From assembly GCA_017311185.1 (NCBI GenBank), contig JAESUZ010001744.1, positions 65,001 through 129,000 of the forward strand: DNA of 64,000 nt, read 5' to 3'. This document shows, piece by piece, positions 23,834 to 36,277 of this stretch. Under the pieces are notes generated by a model. It did no database searches, was not told the origin of the DNA, and worked only from the letters and a program-made list of their open reading frames with translations. The translations under genes and the position numbers were made by a program. The DNA is from Proteles cristata cristata. Its lineage: Eukaryota; Chordata; Mammalia; Carnivora; Hyaenidae. How positions within the stretch are numbered: the first letter of the stretch is position 1; each line of letters starts with the position of its first letter.

Positions 23834-25313
23834 AGATTTCTGAAGATAATTTAATAGTAAACATTTGGGGAATGGTCTTCATTCAAATGAAAAATAATTG
23901 TATTTTGGGGGAATTAATATTTCCTGTGATATATGTACTTGTATAGTATTCAGTAGTTTTTTGTATTTTTTATATTAATAGTACATGAAAATATTTTACC
24001 AAAAATTTTACTTCATAGAATATTAAATTGTATGACAAACTTTGCTTAAAATTGATTCTGCAAGTAACTCAATAGTTCTGTAATATTAGAAAAAATAAAG
24101 CTCAGAAATTTTAAAAATATTGTGCAACTAGGTTACTTTTTTGTTGTGTTTCTTTCCTAATTTTTAGCATAAAAACATATCTAACAATATTCTTGTCTAA
24201 CAAAGCTAACAATTAATTTTACAATCACTTTGTTATATTTTTGTAAATTAGAAGTCATACTTAATAGAAAGCAAGATTTTATTTGATAGGTGTGTCTCCT
24301 TTCTTTAAGAACTTTAAAACTCTCCAACGATGTTCACTAAATTTTAAAATAATATGAAAGTTAAAATGGTTAAGCTAGAGTGAGTGGTATACGTAGATCA
24401 GAAAAGCACTTTCTTCATTTAATACTTACTTTATAATAAATTAAGTCAAACTGGTATATAGAGGTCCACTTTAGAAATATTAAGTTGATAGTGTTACCTT
24501 TTAATCAATATCAAATCATTTTATTATAATCTTTTTTTCTTCAGATAACATAACTAAATTTTAACCTGAATAATAATATAATATATGCCTATATGTTATG
24601 CTTTTGCCTTAATAATCTATGATTGATATATGCAGGTAGTTATCATCTTAGCACCATTCAGTATGTATTTATGTTTATTCAATAAATAAATGGTATCAAT
24701 AATGATACAATCTTGATATATGGAAAAATTAGATGCTCATTAAAATAAGAATATTTACAAATTGTTTGCAATATGCCTGATGCTTTAGAAGTCCCCAGAA
24801 CAAGGTGAAGCTAGACAAATAGATACATAAACACATCACAGATAGATCTCTCTTCATTTTACAAATGAGGAACATAAATTACCACTAAAATATTCATAAA
24901 GATTACCTTATGATTCTGTTTGCTACAAGTTTTATTAAAGACTAAAAAAAATTCCCTCAAAGGCTAGCTCTTGAATACTGTAAACTTATGATACAAATCA
25001 TAAATTTGCCATTTGAAGCTTCTGTTATTTTAAGAAGCTCTAATGGTAGTCACTGGAAATTTAGATTATTTAAAAATATTAATTAATTTCTCAAGTAAGT
25101 AATCACTTTGGTAAAATATGGAAGAATATATATTAGCAATTCATCAATATTAAGGATAGGTTCCATTCAGACCCTAACCTTTGAGTAAAACTGGATATTT
25201 ATAAGTGAATCATTGAAGATTTTAAACCACATAACAAACTATCAAACAAATTTAGTTCAATATTTTATTATGAAAAAAATGCCTTCATAAGAACCTGAAA
25301 GACCAGATGAATT
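23834..25313. other. AT-rich unassigned intergenic DNA
   Basis: No gene. At 24760-24910 a weak antisense MIR-like pattern occurs (TTCATTTTACAAATGAGGAA). The rest is unassigned. Confidence 0.55.
24760..24910 (-). mobile_element. Possible MIR fragment, antisense
   Basis: ATGCCTGATGCTTTAGAAG and, 70 bp on, TTCATTTTACAAATGAGGAA resemble the antisense MIR motifs 'gccaggcactgtgctaag' and 'cattttacagatgaggaaac'. Confidence 0.45.
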
Positions 25314-25331
25314 TAAAGTTCCCACATTCTT

Positions 25332-25537
25332 TTTTTTTTTTTATTATTTCTAGAGAGAGAGAGACAGCGCGAGCAGGGGAGGGTCAGAGGAGAGAGGGAG
25401 TCAGAGACTGAAACAGGCTCCAGGCTCTGAGCTGGCAGTCAGCACAGAGCCCGACGCGGGGCTCGAATCCACGAACCGCGAGATCATGACCTAAGTGAAA
25501 GTCGGACGCTTAACCGACTAAGCCACCCAGGCGCCCC
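25332..25537 (-). mobile_element. CAN-SINE, young subfamily, with 18-bp TSD
   Basis: Perfect TAAAGTTCCCACATTCTT at 25314-25331 and 25538-25555. High CpG content is retained (ACGAACCGCGAGATCATGAC; CCGACGCGGGGCTCGAATCC), consistent with a recent insertion. Confidence 0.97.
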
Positions 25538-25555
25538 TAAAGTTCCCACATTCTT

Positions 25556-26010
25556 AAGATGATTGTGTTTGAATGTGTTGGCCGAGGAGGAGCCAGAACC
25601 CAGCTCCATGCTGTCAGTGCACAGTCTTGCCCCATTGTCTTCCAACCCTTGCCCTTTTCTTATTTCTGGAGGAAGCTCATGCTCCCAAGTGTGAAAATCC
25701 CAACTCTTACTTTGTTGGCTCAATCTAAACAGCTTCTCACAAAAGCCTCCCTTTGGCCATTCGTTGGGCCTAGAAGCCTGTACACAACAGTAACCTCCCG
25801 TAAGCAGGACAGACTCAAAGATAAGGCCTATGCAGAAACTGGAAACATGGCTCTGGGCTACTGGGGCAAGGCCATCTAAGGTCCTGAATGCTTAAGAACA
25901 TGGTCCAGATAGGGAACCTGTGGACACTGGTTAGTCATGACTCATTGGCTCTAATGACTTTTCCCAGGGCATGGCCCCCATTGCCATGGTATGCAGATGG
26001 TAATGTTTAT
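25556..26010. other. GC-richer block of unknown origin
   Basis: Directly right of a SINE, this block is clearly less AT-rich than its surroundings and holds a plus-strand open frame (25559-25879, 106 codons). From an internal Met its translation has Arg/Lys/Leu/Ser-rich character like a mitochondrial presequence (LLAQSKQLLTKASLWPFVGP), then RSLYTTVTSRKQDRLKDKAY. I do not recognise the protein and see no splice or promoter context. It could be an old LTR, a retropseudogene fragment or unique DNA. Confidence 0.35.
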
Positions 26011-26868
26011 ACTGCATATTAAATATAATCATATTTTATTATCCTATTTTTTGGCATAGTCCACAAATCCCAGTTAAAATAAATAAGTGATTAGATAAAT
26101 GGATCATCAAAATCATCATTATAATTACCATGATCTTTCTAGCAACTAATTCATCTTTAGGAACACAAACTCACATATTTTAGAGAACTGACTATCCTCC
26201 ATTTTAACCATCACTATATAGTGGGAGCTGTTTTATTTTTGTTTTTATTTTTCAGGTATAAAGGCGGACACAATTCATCCTGTCATAGGATTATTTGTGC
26301 AAAAGCTAAGTAAAGAGAATAAGTCTCCTTATCGTAGAGAAACCTTGTAGTATGAGATGGGAAGACCTATTTAGGAAACTATTATTTTCAACCATCTGGA
26401 CAAAAATCTAAGAAAATAATGACAGTATGCATTAGAAAGTAGGGAACAGACAATCTCTCCAGTACTGTTAAGACTGAGCCTAGCTTCAACATAGTGCTTT
26501 TCTTCAGGGTATAGGGACCATATAACACAAGTCTTTTGAGTTTTCAAGACCTTAAATGACATGGATATTATCACTGAGGTAGGACAACTGCAGAAATAGC
26601 CATCAGGTTTTTTGGAAAAAGTGTTCCTCTTCACTTTATCTGAGAATCTCATTTATCTTGCACTAGTTTGAGTGCAGCTTGCTTCTTAATACTGTGACAG
26701 ATTTTTAATCTTTAACCTGTGAGTGCAGTGGATCCCTGTGAGTGCTAGAGACCATATGGTGCTTCTCTGAAATCATATGGAAAACCAGCTGGGCTGCCTA
26801 AAGATTTATGATCAATTATCTATGCTCAAAGGCCATAAACTCATTGAACAATGGCTCTTTCTGGGTTG

Positions 26869-26901
26869 CTACAATAGCTGGGAAATAACCAGCTATTGTA
26901 G
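26869..26901. repeat. Perfect 13-bp inverted repeat, 7-nt loop
   Basis: CTACAATAGCTGG at 26869-26881, loop GAAATAA, CCAGCTATTGTAG at 26889-26901. The arms are exact reverse complements. No T run follows, and there is no evidence of transcription in the sequence. Confidence 0.95.
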
Positions 26902-29554
26902 AGTTGCTTTGTCAATAGAAGTTATTAACTCAAATTACAAAACTTTATACTTCAAATGGGCTGTTTAGTTGATGATAAAATTAATACCTGTTTTGACAGA
27001 AGCTTTAGTCTTCTAATAATAAACATATCCACAGGCACGAAAACACACAGAAAATACTCTCACACCCACATACGCAAACACTGTCAAACGTTCCAGTATG
27101 ATTTAAGTAAACACTGACCTGGGACTTCTGCATGAAAATCATGATTTTTACATTGTTTTCCTCCTATATTTTCATTATTACTTTAGTTTAAGAAGAACAA
27201 GCTTTGAAAATATATGAATCTAATTCTCATTTGTGAGTCTCATATTATCCAATCATCTATTGCCCTCTCTAATTTGGTAGCTACCTGCTTTTGGGAAAGT
27301 ATTTCATTCTTTTTAGGTCCTCCTTAATGTAAAAACTATTCCATTTACTGGGATTTTTTTGCATGTTTACTGTGCCTATTGGCATGTGCACATGTTTTAT
27401 ACCCACCTTGTTTGGGAGGAATTTGAGAAAGAATCTCTATAAACTACTTTTACTAGTTTGAGTAGAGTCTTATTTATTAGTACTTAATTTCTAATATGGT
27501 ATTCTAGAACAGAGTTGTCCTTTTATAAGAAGAATGGAATATAGTCACTTCCAACTCTGTTGCTCCAAAGAAAATCACATAGAATGATAGAAGGACTTAA
27601 AACTGAGACCTAATTAGAAATGGGGCCATTTATTTTCCAATCTTCTAATTTTTTTAAGATTAAAAATATTAAATTTTTAAAAACTTCATTACATTATACC
27701 AAAAGTCACATCTGAATTATTTACTTCCAAAAATGTTGTATGTTAGAATAAATTCTGTGATATAAGATATATATATATATCTTATATTTTTATCATTAAT
27801 TTATGACATAGAGTCATGTAATATAGTAATGTGAATATATTGCATAAACCACAGGTGATTGTTTTTATATTGTAAGTAAAGTTTTGCTTTAAAAATTTTT
27901 ATAATGAATTTGTACAAATACCTTTAATTATGATCAACTGTAAAAGCTCAAACGAATCACGATATGGATAAGATCTTTCATTACAAAATCTCAGTTAATA
28001 ATTATGTATGGTCTTCCCACTTTAACAAAAGAGGAATCAAACTAACACTATTACAATCTTTATTTGGTTTTTATGTAGTGCCTCTATACTACTACATAGA
28101 AAACTAAAATCTTTTATGAATAATTAAATAATCTATTTACTGTCAAAACAAAAATCAATAAACTTGAATCTTTATAATTTATTTTCAATTAATAGTTTTT
28201 GGTGATATACTCTCAAGGTACAGTTTCTGAGCATATAAAATTATATTCAATCTGTATTACGTTCACACATAACTTCTATTTAGAATCTCATTATCAAAAT
28301 TATCAATCAAATACAGCCAAAACAAATATTATTTTAACGAATTTATAAAATTACTAAATTCAATAGAATGGTAGCTATTTGTTATCTATTAGTTGCAAAA
28401 ATAGAGAAGTTTTAAAAATGTGCACACTGATATGAAACATTATTACTAATATTAATGTTATCAATTTTACAGAAGTATTGGAAAATCCAATGAGTTTTTT
28501 ATAGTTAATTAACAATCTTAAAGATTAGTTTTCCAGGGTTTTGCAGCTTTACATAAGGAAAACATTTGTTTCTAAAAGTTTACATTAGACATGGATTTGA
28601 CTCAGAAAAATTGACACAAAATTGCTGAGGTTCTAGTGCTGTATGATTTATTTGTTTTCTTATTGTTTGTGAATTGTTACATTGGGAGAGATTGTTGAGC
28701 CAGGAAGAGAAGAAAAATGTAAACAAAATTTACAAAAAGTTACTGATAGAATTGTTAATCTGTAAGGACACATAAGCCCTTTATCAAGTCCCTGAGCTTC
28801 CCTAAATACATCTGTTACTACCACAAGAACTCCTTACCTCTAGAAAGTCTATACCATGTGGAATCATAATATCAAAATTCTTCTCTCAGGAAACATATGG
28901 TCAGTGTGACAAAATGAATTTAGTGAGTAAATAGTAAACTTGTCCTGTAGATCAATTTTATCACAATATAACAATATGTACACCATAATATCAAATGCAA
29001 GTGGAATCATTGACACAGATTAGGGTGTATAAAATATTTTAAAATTTTCACCTTTTGAAATTAATCATTATTTATACCTCATTTAATTAGAACATATAAT
29101 TCCTGTTTGTTTTAAAATTTTCAGAGTAGCAAAACTATATTACGTATGCTTGTAAGTCTTAGAAAAGCTTTAGTGTTTATTCTAACTACTATTCAGTCTA
29201 TTCCCTTTATTGCCACTGTTAAATCAGTGAAACAGATTAAAAAATTAACTCAGACTTTCAGATATAATAATATTATAAAAACAATGCCTAAAATGATGAT
29301 TAATGATGTCCATTTTTGAAACTCTAAAATATAATTAGGAAAGATGAAAATTATATATGAAGCTCATATCTATTTGCACTGCCTCAGTAAAATCAGACAT
29401 AATGAGCTCCCTGTAGTCATTAAAAAATATGAGAGGTGATTTAATTGTTTTGGGGGCTCCCAACCTGATGCTATCCCAGAACTGCTGCTCAGACAAAGCA
29501 TATTTATCATGTACCATAACAAGTGGACCTATAAAATCTATAGAGCAAAGTGTT

Positions 29555-29810
29555 ATAAATCACCAGGCAGTAAATAGTCACTGGACCTCTGGACTTTTAG
29601 AATTCCCACTTCTTCAATGAAACAATATGGACTCTGTAATAATGGTAGAAGAAAATTTTAATGATCTAGAATAGAGATGACAAATTGGTGGATTAAGGGA
29701 GTAAATATTTACTGGACTGATGGGGTTTAAAAATTCTCATTTCTTTAATAAAGCAAATGAATTTTTTATACAGTTGAAAAATATATAAGGATGATCTATC
29801 AGAGAGGTTG
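29555..29810. repeat. Decayed two-copy tandem duplication (~125 bp unit)
   Basis: Unit A (29555-29678) has CAGTAAATAGTCACTGGACC, AATTCCCACTTCTTCAATGA and AATGATCTAGAATAGAG. Unit B (29679-29810) has the matching GAGTAAATATTTACTGGACT, AATTCTCATTTCTTTAATAA and GGATGATCTATCAGAGAG. Motif order and spacing match. Confidence 0.75.
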
Positions 29811-31847
29811 CACACCAGTGTCCCAAGGAATTTAATTTAAGAATGTGTGGCATGTGCACTGAATTGAGTAGGTAGGCAATGTTCATTCCAAATATAACTT
29901 AGTTGTCAGCATTTTAAAATATTTGATTTTCCTATAAAAATCCATTTTCTACTTTACACTAAAATTGAGAATATAAGGTAGCATGGTGCTTCATTAACAT
30001 AGTGACACTCCATTAAATATGTGCAGCAGCTGTATTTTAGGGTGCCTATTTTCCTTTTTACCAGAATTTGAACCTCTCCTCTAAGTCATGAGGGTTAGAT
30101 TTAACATGTAACTGCCTGAAAGCCTTCCTGGACTATCCATCCACTAGGTTTAATCCTTATCCTGTTTCTCTGCATTATATTCATAGCAATCATGACTGAA
30201 AATTTTTTCTTTGTTTACTTATGAATGATTTTTCAATTTTTTCTGCAACTTAAATAACTCAATTATAGGGATGTTGGCTAATTCCTTAGCTGCTCCCCAG
30301 GACCTAGAATATAGCCTGGTGTTCAAAGGACCCCATATAATATTCTTTAAATGAATGTCATGGGTCTGTCAGTTGTCATTTATCTGCATAATGCTTCTGT
30401 TGTTTTGCTCAGGTTAAATAAAAATTATCAAATTCTTCTTGTAGTTAAAACTCCATCACAAGTAAGAAATACAAGATTAACAAAGAAGACCATGTGTTAC
30501 TTATATTTGGTTTGCTTCACACTTTTTTATCTCCTTTTGGGAATTCTTTTTAGGATTATTTTTGTTTAAAGTGAACAGATTATACCACTGCTTTCAATCA
30601 TGTGATCTTTCCATTTCTTGTTCATTTGCAAATGTCTGCTTATTATATATTAGTCTTCATAAAAATACTGTGTATTCAAATGATTCTCACAATATTTAAT
30701 CAGTACTGTTTAATATTCACTATAGCTTTATCATACATGGGTTCATATATATTATTCTAATCTACTTTATTTTTTCATACTATCACCTCTTTACCTTATT
30801 GATTTTTCCAAATGAACACAAAATGACTGCCAGAATTGCAATATGTATATTTATTTAGTGGAAACAGCTTGTTCTGTTCATATTATTATTTTATTGCTTC
30901 ATTTTATTAATGTCATTAAATAAATTATGTATTGGTTTGATGAATGTTACTAATTTTGTTTTATATATTTGTTGGCAAATATTTTTAATAGGTTTATGCT
31001 AATTCTTTTATGCTTCTAGCACTCATTCATGTGATTACTAAACTATAGCATCTCTTGCTTTTCAAAAAATTGTATAATGTCAACTGTTGGTCTGATTCTT
31101 GAACCAGAATTCAAGTATAATGTCAACTCTTGATTTAAAGTAGTATCCATAGTAGTTCATTTTATGAACATATTTTATCTTCTTAATCATTTTTGTGATG
31201 ATTATTAGAAATTGTTTAAGTATATTTTTCACACCTAGATACCCTATACTTATTTACATGAAATAATTAAAAATAATAGACATGGAGATAAGTATATGTA
31301 TGGCATATTTTCTGCAGGATGATTAAACATATGAGATATGTTATTTATATTAAAATATCTAGTTTCAGTATATTATTTTTTCCAAAACCATAAATTAAGT
31401 GAACATAATGAAATCAATCTATACAACAAATTATTTGATATATTGAAAACAGCTGCAAATGACTGCAAAAGTATGTTTCTTGTGTTTTCTATTTTTAATT
31501 ATTTAATTATGAATGAAGTACCAAATAAAAATGAACAGAAATCCAATTTTAAAATTTAGTTCTGGCCAAAATAGAATTTCTCTCAGGATCTCACTATAAC
31601 AACTAAAATATTCTCATTATAACACAATCATAAAAAGTTTAACACAAACCAAAGATTGAAACAACCAGAGGAAGATTCTAAAGGGTGAAAATAGGGAAGT
31701 AAACTGCCTGGAGACTTCAGGACTTAAGAAGCAACACAGCAGTGAGTCCCTTGGATTTCCGTATTGCCTCCCATATAGCTCTGATGAGGTACTCCCAGAA
31801 ACCTCCAACCTGCAACTGCCAACAGGCACAGATAAAATCTTTAAGGA

Positions 31848-32248
31848 TTATCCTATTCTTTCTCATTCCCATGTAGTATTCCATCGTATAGATGAACCAC
31901 ATCTTCTTGATCCATTTGTCTGTTGATGGACACTTAGGCTCTTTCCATGTTTTGGCTATTGTGGAGAGTGCTGCTATGAACATTCGGGTACATGTGCTCC
32001 TATGTATCACCATTCCTATATCCCTTGGGTAACTCCTAGCGGTGCTATTGCTGGGTCATAGGGGAGTTCCATTGTTAATTTTTTGAGGAACCTCCACACT
32101 GTTTTCCAGAGGGGCTGTACCAGTTTATATTCCCAGGAAACTAGGTAAAGGATAATGTGGTATCTCTATATTATTTTCTACAAATGCAGGTGAATCTATA
32201 ATTATCTCAAATAAAAACTTAAATTAAAAAAAGCAAAAAAAAAAAAAG
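31848..32248 (+). mobile_element. 5'-inverted (twin-primed) L1 insertion with TSD
   Basis: Left segment 31865-32135 is antisense ORF2 (GTATTCCATCGTATAGATGA; CCATTTGTCTGTTGATGGAC; GGCTGTACCAGTTTATATTC). The right segment is a short sense 3' end (AATTATCTCAAATAAAAACT) with a poly(A) run ending at 32246. Flanking repeats AAATCTTTAAGGA (31835-31847) and AAACCTTTAAGGA (32249-32261) match at 12 of 13. The insertion lies in the 5' region of the host L1. Confidence 0.82.
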
Positions 32249-33598
32249 AAACCTTTAAGGAAAGCTTTGATGTCTGGGTAAAGGTTTGGGTGGTCTGTTA
32301 ATACCCCAACCCAGCCAAACAGAAATGGGAAGCCTGCTGCACCACTCCCCCCCATACCACACCCATGACTTCAATGGTCAGGGAACAGGGAAATCTCATC
32401 TTCCACCTCCATCCTAATAGAAGCAGGTCATGATATAGTTTTTCCAACAAGGCAATGTTATCAGAGTCTAAAGGCTAGGTAGGTCTTTACTTCAACCAGG
32501 CAGCAAAGAGCATAGCAATGCAGTTTGACGTGGGCCTAATCATCATTATGCTTCATTGCCCCATCTCTACTTGAAGTGTCAGTGGGACCTAGGGAGGAGT
32601 GGAGCCTCCATCCTACTCTGCATTAATGAAACTAAATGAGGCACTGTGAACTGAGGCTGAGCAACACTCTACTTTCTCCTTAACCTGTTGACAACAGAAC
32701 TCAACTGGGAACACCAAAACCTGAATTTTGACATATACTCATCAGTAATGAGACTGCATGAGGTAAGTGGTATGAAGCAGGATGAACTGGCATTCTGATA
32801 TCCTTCATGCCTGCCAGTGTCAGTTTGCCCAAGTAGTACTCTATAAATGTAAATTCAAAAAAAATTTTTTTAAGTACTCCTAGGAAAAAAAGAAAAGATA
32901 AACAAAGGGACAAGACACTAAGAAAATAAATACTGAAAGTAGTATTCACTGAAAGTAAATACTAAAAGCATATCAGAGCTATAAAATATCAACAATTACC
33001 ATAAATAAATGATGTAAATACACCAGTTGAAAGACAGAGACTGCAGAATGGATTTTTTAAAATAGAGCTAACTATATGCTATTTATGGAAAATACACTGC
33101 GAAGTCAATGACAAAGGTAAAATATAAATTAAAAAAAGGGGAAAGAAATACCATGCAAACCTTATTTTTAAAAAAAGCATGAATGACTATGTTATACTAG
33201 ATAAGATAAACTTAAGAACAAACATAATTCTTAGAAATGAAGGGGAATATTACCTAATAATATTGAAATTACTCTACCTAAAAGACATAATAAATTAACT
33301 GTTTATGCCCCAAACAATAGAGCTTTAGAATATATAAAGGAAAAATTTGAACAGCAGAAAGGAGAAATAAATAAATGTGATTATAACTGGTGATTTTAAC
33401 ATCCAATCTAGACAGAGTGGTTTAAATCCCCCTACTAGGCAGAAAATCAGCAAAGATATAGAAAAACTCAACAACATAGTAAACTAAAATGAACTAATTA
33501 ATATAGACAAATATCCAACAATAGCAGATTGCACTTTTTTTTTGTTTTTTTTAAACAACTATGGAATATTGACCAGGATAGGCTGTATCCCAGGCCAA

Positions 33599-33631
<33 letters not shown>
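33599..33631. repeat. (AAC)n microsatellite
   Basis: About ten AAC units inside the host L1. Confidence 0.93.
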
Positions 33632-35085
33632 AACACAAAACTCAACATGTTTAAAATAAGTGAAATTACACAGAGTGTTATCTAACAATCTAACATACCA
33701 CAATCAAACTAAAATTGATAATAGAAAGATGTCAGGAAAATATCTGTATATATGACAATTAATCAATATACTCCTAGAAAATCCATAGGAAAAATAGGAA
33801 ATCTAAAAAATGTTAAAAATACAAAGAGCCATAGAACTAGGTAAAAATGAAAATAAAATATCAATGTGTGCTGATCATAGTAAAAATGGTCCTAAGAAGC
33901 AAATGTATAACACTAAGTATTTATATTAGATAAGAAGAAAGATCTCAAATTGAAAATATAAATCTCTCCCTCAAGAACCCAGGAAGTAAAAGAGCAAAAT
34001 AAACCCAAATTAACCAGAAAGAAGGGAATAATAAAGATAAAACTGAAATCAAACACTTGAAAACAGAAAAAAATAGGAAAAAAATCATTGAAACAGATGA
34101 TTTGTTAAAAAAATAAATAAAACTGATAAATCTCTAGTAAGATTAATAACAATAAAAAGATAGAGGATTACTAAATTCAACTAAGATGAAATGAACAATT
34201 TGAATAGTCCTATAAAGTTAAAGAACGTATATACAAGATCCCCCAAATGTAACTCCACACCCTTAAGCTTTTGAGGAAGAATATTACGAAATATTCATAG
34301 GAAAATGAATACCATTTGTACAAAATATATTCCAGAAAATAGAGGAAGAAGTACATTCCAATTCATTTTATAAAGCCAGTCTTACCCTCATACCAAAACA
34401 AAAAACCTGACAAAAAATATTACAGACCAAAATCTGCCAGCACCTTAGATGCAAAAGGCCTTAAGATAATATCTACAAATTGAATCCAGTAATATATAAA
34501 AAGAATTATAAGTCTCATATCCCAGTGAGACTTTTTCCAGGTATGTGTGTTTGATTCAACATTCTACGATGAATCAATGAATCCACTATTTTAATAAGTT
34601 ACAAGTAAAAATTTTATAATCATATTAACTGACACAGTAAAAGCATTTTTAAAAAGCCAGTATTTGCTCATAAAATTTCTTATTAAACTATCATTAAAAA
34701 TGATAACAGAAATCTAAATAAGCAAACAAGCTACAACTAACATCATATTTAATGGTGAAAAATTTTTCCTAATATCAGGAACAAGGCAAAATGTCTAATC
34801 TCACAAAACTATTCAACATAGTACTGCATTTTTTTACGTTGTAATATGGCAAAGAAAAGAAAGGATAGGCAAATTGGAAAGGAAGGAAAAAACTTTATTT
34901 TTGCAGATAGCATGACTGTCTACATAGAAAATCTCAAGGAAGCTACAATAAACAATTTCCTAGGATAGCAAAAATCAATTACATGTCTATAAACTTACGA
35001 CAAACATGTGGAAACTAAAATTAAAACTCAACACCATTTAGAGTGCAAGTCTTCATCTTTTTGGTTAAGCAGATTGCTAGCATTT

Positions 35086-35288
35086 TTTTTTTAATTATTT
35101 CTAGGAGAGAGAGAGACAGCATGAACAGGGGAGGGTCAGAGAGAGAGGGAGTCACAGACTGAAATAGGCTCCAGGCTCCGAGCCGGCAGTCAGTACAGAG
35201 CCTGACGCGGGGCTCGAACCCACGAACCGCGAGATCATGACCTAAGCGAAAGTCGGATGCTTAACCGACTAAGCCACCCAAGCACCCC
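35086..35288 (-). mobile_element. CAN-SINE, young subfamily, nested in L1
   Basis: Flanks AGATTGCTAGCATTT (35071-35085) and AGATTGCTAGGCATTTT (35289-35305) differ by one inserted G. Young signature present (AGTCACAGACTGAAATAGGC; CCGGCAGTCAGTACAGAGCC). Confidence 0.95.
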
Positions 35289-36183
35289 AGATTGCTAGGC
35301 ATTTTATTATTTTTGGTGCAACTTTAAATGATGTGCTTTGGTTTTTTTTCTTCTTTTGTTTTGTTCTTTGTTTTGTTTTGTTTTTTCAATTTCTCTTTCT
35401 GCAATATTACCAATTTCTGGGTAGTATTTTTGTATCCTGCCATCTTTCTAAATTGTTCATTATTACTACTAGGTTTTGGTGGGATTTTTAGGTTTTTCTA
35501 TGTATAGTATCACATCTGCAAATAGTGACAGTTTAACTTCTTTAGCAATATGGATGCCTCATTTCTTTTTCTTGTCTGATTGCTGTGGCTAACACTTCTA
35601 GTACTATGCTGAATACAAGTGGTGAAAGTGGATATCCTTTTCTTGTTCTTGACCTTAGAAATCTCTCAGTTTTTCCCCATTAAGGATGACATTAGCTGTG
35701 GGTATTTCATATATGGCCTTTATTATGTTGCAATATGTTCCCTCAAACCCCATTTGTTGAGGGTTTTTGTCACAAATGGATGTGGTATGTTATCAAGGGT
35801 TTTGTCTTCATCTATTGTTGATATGTATAATGTTGATTGATTTGTGAATATTGAACCATCCTTGTATACTAGGAATAAATTCCACTTGATCACAGTGAAT
35901 GATCTTTCTAATGTATGCAGTTTGCTAATATTTGGTTGAGAATTTCTGCATCTATGTTCATCAGAGATATGGGTCTATTGGTTTCCTTTTTGTGTGTGTT
36001 GTATTTTTGGTTCTGGTATCAGAGTAATGTTGGTTTCATAGGATATATCTGGAAGCATTCCTTCCTTTTCTATTTCTTGGAATAGTTTGAAGAGAATAGA
36101 TATTAGCTCTTCGTTAAGTGTCTGGTAGAATTCGCTTGTGAATCTATCTGGCCTTGGATTTTTATATTCTGGTAGTTTTTAAA

Positions 36184-36277
36184 AATATTTATTTATTTAT
36201 TTTGAGTGAGAGAAGAAGAGGGTGGGGGGAGAGCGCAGGGGAGTGGCAGAGAGGGGGCAAGAGAGAATTCCAAGCAG
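36184..36277 (-). mobile_element. CAN-SINE 3' fragment
   Basis: Only the tail complement (TATTTATTTATTTTGAGTGA), a GA-rich stretch and AGAGAATTCCAAGCAG remain. The tRNA-like head is missing, and AT-rich sequence (ATTATTCATATAATTATAAT) follows. Confidence 0.75.

Larger units (their letters stand above)
26011..31599. other. Long AT-rich unassigned stretch
   Basis: About 5.6 kb without a recognised SINE or L1, unusual for this window. Only short chance open frames occur. It contains a perfect hairpin (26869-26901), an AT palindrome (27761-27786) and a decayed tandem duplication (29555-29810). Confidence 0.6.

Noticed and set aside
26371..26652. 93-codon reverse-strand open frame
   Set aside because: No motif recognised and no supporting context; length within chance expectation for a 5-kb unannotated stretch.
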